Shown piece by piece: positions 37,348 to 46,426 of a stretch of 64,000 nucleotides of DNA. Numbering within the stretch: position 1 is the stretch's first letter; every line of letters starts with the position of its first letter. Below the pieces are notes generated by a model that worked only from the letters and a program-made list of their open reading frames with translations, did no database searches and had not been told where the DNA came from. The DNA is taken from the NCBI GenBank assembly GCA_003326195.1, contig LXQE01000125.1:121278-185277 (forward strand), written 5' to 3'. Position numbers and translations under genes: made by a program. Source of the DNA: Nostoc punctiforme NIES-2108. GTDB taxonomy: Bacteria; Cyanobacteriota; Cyanobacteriia; Cyanobacteriales; Nostocaceae.

Positions 37348-38736
37348 TTACAAACCAAACTCACGTCGTGCATCATTAAAAGCAGCGCGGACTTGTTTAT
37401 ATCTAAAACACCCCGGATTTGGCATTAATTCACAAACACGACCTTCTGTGGGATACACACCCTGAGCATTAAGGCTAAGGACAATCTCTCTAACTTCGCT
37501 GCAAAGTTTTTCTATGCTTTTGAGACGGCAAGCTTTATTATAATTACGACATTTAGCAGAAATAGCACTACACAAATCTGGAAAGTGTCTAGAAATAGTT
37601 CTGTTGTGATGACCTAAACGCTTTCCAACTTCTTCCATTGTTGGTGGTGGTTCTTCATTACCTGCAAGTATTGCTAATAAAGCATCTTTTACTTGATATT
37701 GGTCGAAAGATTTTGGAGATACCCTTGGTGTACGAGAAAGTTGGAGGTGCTTCTGCGAGACTTTTGTAAAAGATTTAGTAATTATATTTTTTGGAGTAAG
37801 AAATTCTACCAACGATATCTCTAATTCATAACAAATTTTTAGAAGTGTATTTAGCTCTGGCAAGGTTTTAGTAGACTGCCACATCCACAAACTATTTTTT
37901 GGTACTCCAATAAGACGAGAAAATGCAGCTGCATTATTTTCCGCAACTTTATCAATAACTATATTTAATGATTTTGTAATATTTTCTTTTGATGGGGCAG
38001 ATTCAAAGCATTGAGCAGCTAAAATTAGCTCTCCTACAACATTGGCAGTCCAATACTGCCACTCCAACTGTAATTTTATTGATCCTTCACCATCTGTAAA
38101 GGTCTTAAGGCATTGATTTGCGCCTAACCACTCTCCACACTTTGAACAGTAACCAGGTCTTGAGCGCCAGTTTAACAAAGGTGATTCATGATTACAGTGA
38201 GGGCAAAAATCAAGCAAGGGTTTTTGATGCTGCGGGCAAATTGTAATTAGGTTAATTGTCCAAAGCAATTGCTCATAGACTACCAGCCCATTTTGATGCC
38301 GCTCTTGATAACAAATTGGACACCAAGCTTTTCTGGTACGAAATAAATTGCGTGGAGTCAAAATGTTAGACCAAAACAGCATGGTTAAAAAACGCAAGTC
38401 ATCTCTAAGCGTCAATTTTTGTAACACTTGAACTAAATCTGCTGCCATCTCTCCCATGCCATTTAACGCTTGACTACGATTGAAGATTTCACGAAAACCG
38501 CGATTAGCCCCATTTTGGAAATATAATTTATTGACCATCGGGGCAATTTCTCTAGTCATCAAGACTCCTGGAAGAACTCCATGCAACTCTGCTATCCGTG
38601 CAATATAACCTGTTAAACTCTCTATGTAAGGAGTCCCAAGACCTACAGGTTGAGGTTGATAGAGGCGACTACGTTGTGGAATTAATGGCTTTTTTAAATT
38701 CCAAGATTCGTATGTTTCTAATACACTAGCTAACAT
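37348..38736 (-). CDS. tnsD: TnsD-like TniQ-family target selector
   Basis: The frame opens at 38844, but ATG 38736, overlapping the tnsC stop by 11 bp, fits operon layout and gives 462 residues. The N-terminal TniQ domain starts with PLIPQRSRLYQPQPVGLGTPYIESLTGYIARIAELHG. Zinc-knuckle cysteines are in CPICYQERHQ, CPQHQKPLLDFCPHC and GYCSKCGEW. The C-terminal part has helix-turn-helix-like segments (TMEEVGKRLGHHNRTISRHF). TnsD proteins bind a fixed chromosomal site and recruit TnsC. Its place beside tRNA-Val suggests that site is the target. Confidence 0.9.
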   Translation of the reverse strand: MLASVLETYESWNLKKPLIPQRSRLYQPQPVGLGTPYIESLTGYIARIAELHGVLPGVLMTREIAPMVNKLYFQNGANRGFREIFNRSQALNGMGEMAADLVQVLQKLTLRDDLRFLTMLFWSNILTPRNLFRTRKAWCPICYQERHQNGLVVYEQLLWTINLITICPQHQKPLLDFCPHCNHESPLLNWRSRPGYCSKCGEWLGANQCLKTFTDGEGSIKLQLEWQYWTANVVGELILAAQCFESAPSKENITKSLNIVIDKVAENNAAAFSRLIGVPKNSLWMWQSTKTLPELNTLLKICYELEISLVEFLTPKNIITKSFTKVSQKHLQLSRTPRVSPKSFDQYQVKDALLAILAGNEEPPPTMEEVGKRLGHHNRTISRHFPDLCSAISAKCRNYNKACRLKSIEKLCSEVREIVLSLNAQGVYPTEGRVCELMPNPGCFRYKQVRAAFNDARREFGL

Positions 38737-39877
38737 CTTGCTGCACTCCGATGGGATCTCTTTTAGGTTTGCGTTTGGCAACCTTTTTTGGCGGACGAGT
38801 AGTTTTTGGGGTTTCTTCGGGTAGCACAATTGGTTTTGCGCCAAGTCCTAATGCAGAGCGTAAGTCTTGTACATGTGCTTCTGTTTCAGATAATTGTAGT
38901 TCACCCTCTTGAATGTCCTTGAATATTTTCTGACACTGAGCAACCGACAAAGCACGTTTTTGTAAGTCTTTGAGAGTGATTGTTGTTGCTTCTCGATCCA
39001 AAGCATCTTTAAGAGCGCGCATCAGCCAATCTTTCACTATACCAACACATCCTAAAGTACGTTCGTAAAAATATTCCCAATGATCGACTAAATTTGGAGT
39101 CTCTGCTAGTGGCATGTGCTGTTGAAAAGTTAACAACACACTCTTAAAAGCCTGTACATCTTCTGGACTATCAGCACAATAACGGCGAAAATGAATATCA
39201 ACGCTACGACGTGAGAGTTGACCACTTAAATTACGAAATGTCAGTAGTTCGTATGTTCCCAATAGACAGTGCAAGATGCCTGTCATATTTGCTAGAGATT
39301 TGAGACAGTCTAATTGATCTTGTAGCTTGTATCCGCTTGCCACCTTACCAAAATGTTGTGCTTCATCTACAAAAAATACGTCTGGATGACGATGGATGAG
39401 GGCATTTTCTAAAGCTCTGCGTAGAGCAGGTGCAACTACTTTCGACTCAACATTAATTTTTCCAAAATTATTGCGAGAGATACCACGCACACCGTAATCA
39501 AACTTGTGATCGATTAATGGTTCTTCCAAGGCAATTAAGGCGCGTGTGTAGTATTCTTTCCAGTTGAAGTATCTCGATTCTGGGGCTATAGCTTCAATAC
39601 CAATAACAGGAACATGAGCGCGATCGCTTTCCAGTTTAGGTAATGCTAGTTCTGTTAATTTCTCTTCAGCGCGGAGTCGCAAAGTTGTTTTACCGATACC
39701 GCTAGGGCCATAAACAAAGATAAATGAGGCTCCTGCGGGTTCGGCAATTGTTCGCATAAGAATTTCATTGACTTCTTGAAGCCGAGGATGCGCTACGGTT
39801 TTATTCTCAAAGTAAGCAAGCCTTTCTGTAGCAGGTTGCGTGAGGAGTTCAAGAGGAAATGCATCAAGTGTTGTCAT
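38726..39877 (-). CDS. tnsC: TnsC-like AAA+ transposition regulator
   Basis: 383 residues. Walker A GPSGIGKT (57-64), Walker B VFFVDEAQHF (167-176), sensor LHCLLGTYELLTF and RRSVDIHFRRY (arginine finger region). TnsC forms filaments on DNA and links the target selector (TnsD or TniQ) to the transposase. The C-terminal tail is basic (RPPKKVAKRKPKRD). It is 2 bp after tnsAB and overlaps tnsD. Confidence 0.93.
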   Translation of the reverse strand: MTTLDAFPLELLTQPATERLAYFENKTVAHPRLQEVNEILMRTIAEPAGASFIFVYGPSGIGKTTLRLRAEEKLTELALPKLESDRAHVPVIGIEAIAPESRYFNWKEYYTRALIALEEPLIDHKFDYGVRGISRNNFGKINVESKVVAPALRRALENALIHRHPDVFFVDEAQHFGKVASGYKLQDQLDCLKSLANMTGILHCLLGTYELLTFRNLSGQLSRRSVDIHFRRYCADSPEDVQAFKSVLLTFQQHMPLAETPNLVDHWEYFYERTLGCVGIVKDWLMRALKDALDREATTITLKDLQKRALSVAQCQKIFKDIQEGELQLSETEAHVQDLRSALGLGAKPIVLPEETPKTTRPPKKVAKRKPKRDPIGVQQDVS

Positions 39878-39879
39878 AA

Positions 39880-42576
39880 TTAAAAGTCCTCATATACTAC
39901 AAGTATTTCTGGGATGAGTGCTTCATCTTCATCTACTTGAGAATCGGTATTGCCAAAAGGAACTTGAATAAGTTTTGGTTGTTCGTTACGGCTTGTTGCC
40001 GCTTTTCCACCCTCAATTACCCTAAAGACTTCCCTAGCTTCTGTATCATAGGAACGCTGTTCTAATAGAGCTTCTTGAGCTTCTACCGATGCTAAAAATT
40101 CTGCTAAATTCTTAGCCGAAACTTTAGATTGTTGTGCATGATTTGAAGAGCGTTTGCGTAATTCGATACTAGCTAACTTCAATTCTTTTTCTGAACGACC
40201 TTGGAGTTCTGCATAATATTGAGAGATACACTGTACCCACTGTCCTCGAACAAAGGCGTAAGCGATACCAATATTAAACGGATCGTATCTTATCTGCACA
40301 GAGGTATTTTCAATTTGGGGGTCGCGGAAACTATTAGACCAGTAGTAGATTGAGTTAATTTTTACACCACGTCCAACTTGAACTTTTGCTTTTCCCTCTG
40401 AGGTTGTAGGTAGGGTAAGAATCTGAAAGTTTTCATCGTAAGGAATCATGCGGTGAACCCGACTGCCACCAATCGCTATACCCGCAGCAAACGCATCCCT
40501 CGGACTCTGGAAAAGTGCCGGATGTTCGTCTGTATCATAAACTTCGTAAGCCCAAGCACAAAGATATTCATAAAGTAAACCAAGTGTCCATACAGCTAGA
40601 TTTTTAGGGTTAACTGACTTGGTGACTTGGCGGACGTTACGAGTTATTTGTGTATTACCAAGTAAGTTATGGACAAATTGAGTATTGGAAGTTCCAAATA
40701 GGCGTTCGCAAACCGAACCAAAACGAGCTTTAGCTGGGGGTCTTTGCTTTTTTGTACATTCAAAAGTAGCTAGTAGTGTTTCAAAATAAACGCTGTGAAA
40801 CTCTGCACCGTTATCTACCACTACAATTTGGGGAAGCCTGCCGTGACGCTTGACACAAATTCTTAGCACCATTAAGCAAGAACGATATGAGGGTGAGTCA
40901 AACGTTACGTAAACTGCTAACAACCGTCGCGAGTAAGCATCTACGAGAAATGTTGCCCAAGGTCTGCCAAGATTTCGACCTGTATCAGAGCAAACTAGCT
41001 CTACATCTAACTCAGTATGATCTATATGCCCAATTTCAAAAGGGCGATCGCCGTGTCTTGGGGTAGTTGTAGTAAGCTCCCAATAGAAGGATTCATACTG
41101 ATAAGCGGCACGATGACCTTGGCGTTTTTTAGTCTGTTCGTAACCAGTACGGCGTTTTACTTCTTTGGTAAATGCTTTGTAACTTGGAGCAATTACACCA
41201 GATTGTTCGCAAACTCGAACTAAAGCTGCATAAACCTCCCAGATTCTTTTTTGTTTAGTAGTTTCATAATCTTCTGAAATAAACCTCTCCATACTTGCTA
41301 AGGTGTCTTCGGGCAGCTTGCGCTGACGATTACCTTTGGCACTGCGATGGGACAAAAGCCCAATGTAGCCGCAACCGTATTTTTGAATTGCAGTTAGATA
41401 TTTAGCTTTCCAGTGACGAATGGTACGGGCTGGTATTGTTTCGTTTTCTGGGGGATGGCCATTTAAGTAAGGTTCGATAATTTTGTAGCGTTCAAGGGCT
41501 TCTGCTTGGTCTTCAGGACTAGCTTGACGAAATCGCTGCCAAGATTCTGTGCTAATAGCTGTTTTTTCTGGTGTTTGGAGACTGGTGATTTTTCCTTGGC
41601 GAACTAGATTCTCAAATACAGCTTTTTTGAGTTCAATTAACTGATTATTTTCTGCGCCAAGTATAACCTCTGTTTCTCCAACATGAATGATATTTAAACC
41701 TTTGCCGTCCCAACTAACAAGCGTTCCAGTAACAATATTGACTACAGGAGAGATAGCCTGAAGATTTACACTTGGCTGCTCAACCATTAATCTGTAAGCA
41801 CTAGCAGTTTGTTCGTCACGGAAGATTAGACATCTTTCTGGTTCAGCAAGTGGTGTAGCATTTAAATCAATATAGATTTGCTCTTGAATAATTAAGGTGT
41901 AGATATCGTCAGATTTAGCTCCTGTTGACTGATTGAGTAATTCTGCTAAAGTGATTCCTGGTTGAGATGACACAACTGCAAGTAATGATTGAGTGATCGC
42001 TTCTTCTACTACTAGAGATTCTGAGCGATAATAATCTTCTAAAAATTGCAGATTACGTTGCAGAACCCAATTGATTTCCCGATCTGAGCGAATGCGGTAA
42101 TAAAGCCCAAACTGGTTAGCATAGTCTTCTCCTGGCGGACAATTCCATTGATTATCTTCTTCAGAGTAAAAGTAACGATTGGGGCTTTTCTCTGCTAGTT
42201 TTTTCAAATCCTGCTCAGTTTTACACTCTTCCCAACCAGCCGAATTGGTTCGCATAACAAAGAAATCTGGGGTGTGTAAAACGCCTAATCTACGTCCGTT
42301 GCTTGCTTGATAGTCAAGTTTAATTTGTGGTGGTTGATCGTAGAATTCTAGAACATCTTTATCATGTTCAAACTGGTAGATAATTGGCAGTTCAACCCGA
42401 TGAGACTCAAATTGAATTGTGACTCCCATTTTGCGACTAGGGTAGCGTCCCGAAACATTCTTACTACCGCCACCAACGCGACGGGATGGCTCAGATGAGC
42501 GAACTTTATCAATAATTTTTTGCCCTGCCTCGGATATTTGAAGGCGAGCAACCCATTGTTCAAATTGCTCTTTCAT
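39880..42576 (-). CDS. tnsAB: TnsA-TnsB fusion transposase
   Basis: 898 residues. The TnsA endonuclease part (about 1-190) has HTPDFFV (D104) and EECK (E117, K119), the PD-(D/E)xK pattern that cuts the 5' ends. The TnsB part carries a DDE integrase core, D519 in IGHIDH, D588 in VVVDNGAEFH and E624 in VCERLFG, preceded by helix-turn-helix domains. Together they cut both strands, so transposition is by cut-and-paste. TnsA-TnsB fusions are typical of some type I-B CASTs. First gene of the tnsAB-tnsC-tnsD operon; promoter region 42577-42713. Confidence 0.94.
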   Translation of the reverse strand: MKEQFEQWVARLQISEAGQKIIDKVRSSEPSRRVGGGSKNVSGRYPSRKMGVTIQFESHRVELPIIYQFEHDKDVLEFYDQPPQIKLDYQASNGRRLGVLHTPDFFVMRTNSAGWEECKTEQDLKKLAEKSPNRYFYSEEDNQWNCPPGEDYANQFGLYYRIRSDREINWVLQRNLQFLEDYYRSESLVVEEAITQSLLAVVSSQPGITLAELLNQSTGAKSDDIYTLIIQEQIYIDLNATPLAEPERCLIFRDEQTASAYRLMVEQPSVNLQAISPVVNIVTGTLVSWDGKGLNIIHVGETEVILGAENNQLIELKKAVFENLVRQGKITSLQTPEKTAISTESWQRFRQASPEDQAEALERYKIIEPYLNGHPPENETIPARTIRHWKAKYLTAIQKYGCGYIGLLSHRSAKGNRQRKLPEDTLASMERFISEDYETTKQKRIWEVYAALVRVCEQSGVIAPSYKAFTKEVKRRTGYEQTKKRQGHRAAYQYESFYWELTTTTPRHGDRPFEIGHIDHTELDVELVCSDTGRNLGRPWATFLVDAYSRRLLAVYVTFDSPSYRSCLMVLRICVKRHGRLPQIVVVDNGAEFHSVYFETLLATFECTKKQRPPAKARFGSVCERLFGTSNTQFVHNLLGNTQITRNVRQVTKSVNPKNLAVWTLGLLYEYLCAWAYEVYDTDEHPALFQSPRDAFAAGIAIGGSRVHRMIPYDENFQILTLPTTSEGKAKVQVGRGVKINSIYYWSNSFRDPQIENTSVQIRYDPFNIGIAYAFVRGQWVQCISQYYAELQGRSEKELKLASIELRKRSSNHAQQSKVSAKNLAEFLASVEAQEALLEQRSYDTEAREVFRVIEGGKAATSRNEQPKLIQVPFGNTDSQVDEDEALIPEILVVYEDF

Positions 42577-42681
42577 ATACTCCTTAGTAAGCGCTTTGCA
42601 CTTGATTTTATGAACCTATCAAAATCAGACCATAAAGTGAGGAACTTGTTTACCTGATGCCATACTACTTAACTTTATAAC

Positions 42682-42712
42682 ACTTATATTGTGCAAAAAT
42701 TCACTTATAGTA
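42682..42712. promoter_or_regulatory. Putative operator of the XRE regulator / tns operon
   Basis: ACTTATATTGTG (42682) and ACTTATAGTAGG (42703) are repeated at 21 bp around GCAAAAATTC, and the same layout (TATAGTGTGCAAAA then ACTTATTGTG) occurs before the second XRE gene at 55951. It lies between the divergent tnsAB and XRE genes, so it may control both. Confidence 0.55.
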
Positions 42713-42749
42713 GGTGGATTTAACAGTGATACTGGTTCAGTATGGTTTT

Positions 42750-43010
42750 GTGACGCAGAAACACCCCAGTATTGAGTACCTCTTTGGCAAAGCGATTAGG
42801 CGACGAAGGCGAGAGCTAGATTTATCCCAAGAAGAACTGGCTGAAAAGTCAGGACTTCATCGCAACTACATCTCAGGAATCGAAACCGGAGAGCGTAACC
42901 CTTCGTTAAAAAATATTGTTAAGTTAGCCGGAGCTTTGGAGATATCTGTCTCCGATCTCTTTGTTAATTACGGTATCGAGGTTAAGAGTGAATCGGAAAC
43001 TAATCCCTAA
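42750..43010 (+). CDS. XRE-family helix-turn-helix regulator (CAST-associated, copy 1)
   Basis: 86 residues from GTG 42750, chosen because the second copy at 56018 starts at the matching GTG; an earlier GTG (42714) is open. EYLFGKAIRRRRRELDLSQEELAEKSGLHRNYISGIETGERNPSLKNIVKLAGALEIS is a full XRE helix-turn-helix. It is divergent from tnsAB and upstream of tniQ, with paired 21-bp-spaced operator repeats before it, so it probably represses the transposition genes. The tail (YGIEVKSESE) matches copy 2. Confidence 0.85.
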   Translation: MTQKHPSIEYLFGKAIRRRRRELDLSQEELAEKSGLHRNYISGIETGERNPSLKNIVKLAGALEISVSDLFVNYGIEVKSESETNP

Positions 43011-43060
43011 AATTTAGCTGTTAAAACTAAAGTACCAGCGTTTAGGTTAATCCAAGAGGG

Positions 43061-44050
43061 ATGACTATTTACTCAGAACATTGGAGCCTAAAACCTCTAG
43101 AAATCCCGCAACGGAGTCGGTTATTCTCTCTTGAACCTATGGCGGTGGGAACTCCCTACGCAGAAAGTCTTAGTAGCTATCTCCATCGTTTGGCACAGGC
43201 GCATTGTTTAACCTCTCAGAAGATCGTTATGGGAGAAATTGCGCCACTTATTCTCAAAGATGAGGATAAATCTGAGCTATTGTCAAAAAATCTGAGTCAC
43301 CTATTGGGAAATAGCGACGCTAAACCGGCTATTAACGGAATGCGAGAAATGACAGAAAAGTTAGTCACTGTCTTAGAAGAGTTAACAATGCGTCAGGATT
43401 TACGCTTTTTGACTCTTTTAAGCTGGAAAGGCATGATTTATGACAAAGGGTTATTTCGGAACTATCGTGCTTGGTGTCCTTGTTGTTGGGAAGAGTGGAG
43501 GCAGGAAAACAAAACTATCTATGAACCATTATCATGGTCATTTAAGGATGTAGAACTTTGTTTGATTCACAAACAGCGATTAATAGAAGAATGTTCTCAT
43601 TGTGGTTCGCGTTTACCTGTGATGGCTAGGTTTTCACCTGCGGGATTTTGTTCTCGCTGTTACGGGTGGTTAGGACAGGAAATTAAAGGCGAAGAGGATA
43701 TAGAGAAATATCGAGTTAATATTCAAGGAATTAGTGAATTAATTGCACTGACTCCCCAATTAGGTTATAAAACCATCCCGATCGAGTTAACCCGAAAATT
43801 ACAATTGATTTTGTTAGTGTTTGAACAAGCAATTGGAAAGGATTTGAAGTTATTGGGAGATTTAGGAGGAATCATGGAATCGTTGAGGATAGCCTCAAGA
43901 ACAAATCAAAGTCAACCTTATCATTTGGTAAAGTTGATTATTCCTGTGTGCGAGAAGGCAAAGATTAGTGTATTTCAGTTGTTTGGGTTAGATTTTAAGG
44001 AATTGGGCAAGATATTGTTCGGGAATTTTAGTCTGGAATTAAAGTTGTAG
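43061..44050 (+). CDS. tniQ: TniQ, short form, probable Cascade partner
   Basis: 329 residues, ATG 43061 after AAGAGGG. It shares the TniQ start (LEIPQRSRLFSLEPMAVGTPYAESLSSYLHRLAQAHCL) and zinc-knuckle cysteines (CPCCWEEW, CLIHKQRLIEECSHCGS, FCSRCYGWLG) with tnsD, but lacks its long DNA-binding C-terminus. In type I-B CASTs the shorter TniQ joins Cascade to direct RNA-guided insertion. Unusually it is about 14 kb from the cas genes, in tandem with an XRE gene instead. Confidence 0.88.
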   Translation: MTIYSEHWSLKPLEIPQRSRLFSLEPMAVGTPYAESLSSYLHRLAQAHCLTSQKIVMGEIAPLILKDEDKSELLSKNLSHLLGNSDAKPAINGMREMTEKLVTVLEELTMRQDLRFLTLLSWKGMIYDKGLFRNYRAWCPCCWEEWRQENKTIYEPLSWSFKDVELCLIHKQRLIEECSHCGSRLPVMARFSPAGFCSRCYGWLGQEIKGEEDIEKYRVNIQGISELIALTPQLGYKTIPIELTRKLQLILLVFEQAIGKDLKLLGDLGGIMESLRIASRTNQSQPYHLVKLIIPVCEKAKISVFQLFGLDFKELGKILFGNFSLELKL

Positions 44051-44324
44051 AAGTTTAGTATAAATAAAGATTGATATCAATTCCGGTTACATCGGTATTA
44101 TTCCCTTTTTCACCTAACGTTTCAGGAGTATTTTGCTGCTAGGGAAATTTCTTTGTGTTTGGCTTCAGGGAGTGCGATCGCTTTCCATTACTGAAAATAT
44201 GGGATAGAATCATCCGACTGATACTAGAAAAAAGTACGTATCTTAAGAGCGTGCTTTTTATTGTCAGGCGATCGCTGCCAAGATTAACCACGAAAAAGCA
44301 TTGATTTTAGTAATTTTGAGCAAC

Positions 44325-46301
44325 ATGAAACAGCATAACGCGCAACTCAACAGCCATATCATAGAGTATTTAGATTATTACTGTAATTTGCCTGATGCAC
44401 CTGGATTCGCTGTTTTGCTTAAAGGTAAATGGGGATCTGGTAAAACATGGTTTATCAAAAGGTATTGCGAGAGCTTAAGGGAGAAAAAGCGAAAATGCTT
44501 GTATGTCAGCCTTAATGGTGTAACTAGCTTCTCAGAGATAGAGAATGCATTTTTCCAACAACTATTTCCTGCCTTGTCGTCGAAACCAATAGCACTGGCA
44601 GGCAATATCCTTGCACAAATTATAAAAGGCACGCTAAAAGTCGATTTTAATCATGATGGTAGAGACGATGGCACAATTAGCGTTGCATCTCCTAACGTCA
44701 ATCTCACTGAGTATTTTACAAACCTTGAGCAAAGTATTGTGATATTTGATGATTTAGAACGATGCAGTATGAATATCGTCAATATACTGGGGTATATCAA
44801 CAGTTTTGTTGAACAAAAAGAATTAAAAGTAATTATCGTTACTGATGAAACGAAGCTAGAAAAAAATTCCGAGTACACAACCATCAAAGAAAAGCTAGTT
44901 GGTAAAACTTTTGCAATTTACCTAGAATTTGACCAGGCACTCGAAAATTTTCTGAAAGGGGTAAGTAATCGGGATGCGAGTGAGTTCTTGTCTAACAGCA
45001 CCTCATTAATCCAAGACTTATACAATCAAGCCCAATGCGAGAATTTGAGAATTTTAAAACAGGTTGTTTTGGATTTTGAAAGAATTTTTGACGTTTTGCC
45101 AGAAAAAGCAAAGAATAAACCAGAGCTTCTTCAGGAGGTTTTAAAGTTCCTTACACCTTTTTCAATTGAAATTAGGAGAGGGAAAATGTTTCCTACAGAT
45201 ATTGGCAGGTTGCTAGAAGCATCCGCAAACATGAGCTTGAAAAGTATACGGGACAGTAGTAGGGATGAGTTTGCGAATTCAAATGAAGGAAAAAATGGTG
45301 ACGAAGGGAAAACACTTAAAGAAGTAATTAGTAAGTATCCTTCGTTAAAGTTGTACGATCCATTTCCTAGTGCGGTATGGTGGCAAACTTTTTTTGATAA
45401 AGGCAGCTTGGATTTACAAGAACTCGATCAATCACTTGCTAGCAGTATATATTTTCAAGACGAAAATACACCCAAATGGATGAAATTATGGCATTTTCAT
45501 CATCTTAGTGATGACGAATTTATTATTTTGCTCAATGAAGTTGAAACACAATACTTAAACAGAGACACGGAATTTTCCGATCTCGGAATCCTAAAACATG
45601 TAACAGGGCTTCTACTCTATTTTTCTGACATCGGGTTATATTCAAAAACAAAAGAAGAAATTTTGACTAGTTCAAAGCTCTTTATTGATTGGCTGAAAAA
45701 TAATAATCAATCAAAACTAGTATCTTATTCAGTTTATACGGCTGACAGTATATTTGGGGCATACAAGGGGCTTGCGTTTCAAGGTGCAAAACTTCAAGAA
45801 TTTCAAGATTTTTGTACATACCTTGAAAAAGCTCAAGAGTTAGCAAGGGTTGAGATTTTGCCTAATCTTGGGAGAGAGCTATTTGCTATCATGCAAAGCG
45901 ATCAATGGAAATTCTACGACATAATTTCCTTAAATAACTCGCATGACTGGGGCGTGCCAGGACTGAGATATGCTGAAATACCTATATTGAAAGACATAAA
46001 AACAACTGAATTTGTAGAAGGCTTACTACAACTCAAATTTGAACATCAGATGACTATTGGTTATGCAATAAAAGAACGATATAAGTTCGATGGCAACAAT
46101 GAAAAATTATTTGAGGAATTAGATTGGCTTAAATCTGTTCGGGATTCATTACTGGATGAGGCTGCTCGGAGAAAGGGCAAGCCGAGTGGACACTGTATAC
46201 AAGTACTAATCGAGCTTGATCTGAATGAAGCGATTCAAAAGCTTGAAGCGACAGCGCATCGATTACAGCAATCGCAAAACAACACAACGATAGACAACTA
46301 A
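44325..46301 (+). CDS. KAP-like P-loop NTPase (cargo, probable defence)
   Basis: 658 residues from ATG 44325. Walker A GKWGSGKT (residues 34-41) and Walker B SIVIFDDLERC (about 150) match KAP-type NTPases, which occur in many anti-phage systems. The C-terminal 400 residues are helical with no recognised effector motif. It stands alone between tniQ and the restriction operon, with a 274-bp gap ahead of it. Defence is inferred from family and setting. Confidence 0.7.
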   Translation: MKQHNAQLNSHIIEYLDYYCNLPDAPGFAVLLKGKWGSGKTWFIKRYCESLREKKRKCLYVSLNGVTSFSEIENAFFQQLFPALSSKPIALAGNILAQIIKGTLKVDFNHDGRDDGTISVASPNVNLTEYFTNLEQSIVIFDDLERCSMNIVNILGYINSFVEQKELKVIIVTDETKLEKNSEYTTIKEKLVGKTFAIYLEFDQALENFLKGVSNRDASEFLSNSTSLIQDLYNQAQCENLRILKQVVLDFERIFDVLPEKAKNKPELLQEVLKFLTPFSIEIRRGKMFPTDIGRLLEASANMSLKSIRDSSRDEFANSNEGKNGDEGKTLKEVISKYPSLKLYDPFPSAVWWQTFFDKGSLDLQELDQSLASSIYFQDENTPKWMKLWHFHHLSDDEFIILLNEVETQYLNRDTEFSDLGILKHVTGLLLYFSDIGLYSKTKEEILTSSKLFIDWLKNNNQSKLVSYSVYTADSIFGAYKGLAFQGAKLQEFQDFCTYLEKAQELARVEILPNLGRELFAIMQSDQWKFYDIISLNNSHDWGVPGLRYAEIPILKDIKTTEFVEGLLQLKFEHQMTIGYAIKERYKFDGNNEKLFEELDWLKSVRDSLLDEAARRKGKPSGHCIQVLIELDLNEAIQKLEATAHRLQQSQNNTTIDN

Positions 46302-46426
46302 TTGTCAAAAGCAGGTGGTTTGTGAGGGGCGATTGGCGATCGCTTTACTTAGGATTGAGAACAGGAGGGAGATCGCTTTATTTGTTGCTTGCTACGCACT
46401 GGGGCGCGATCGCTTTGAGAACTGTT

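Noticed and set aside
38737..38844. Longer start for tnsD
   Set aside because: It would overlap tnsC by 119 bp and add a basic stretch unlike TniQ starts; ATG 38736 fits better.
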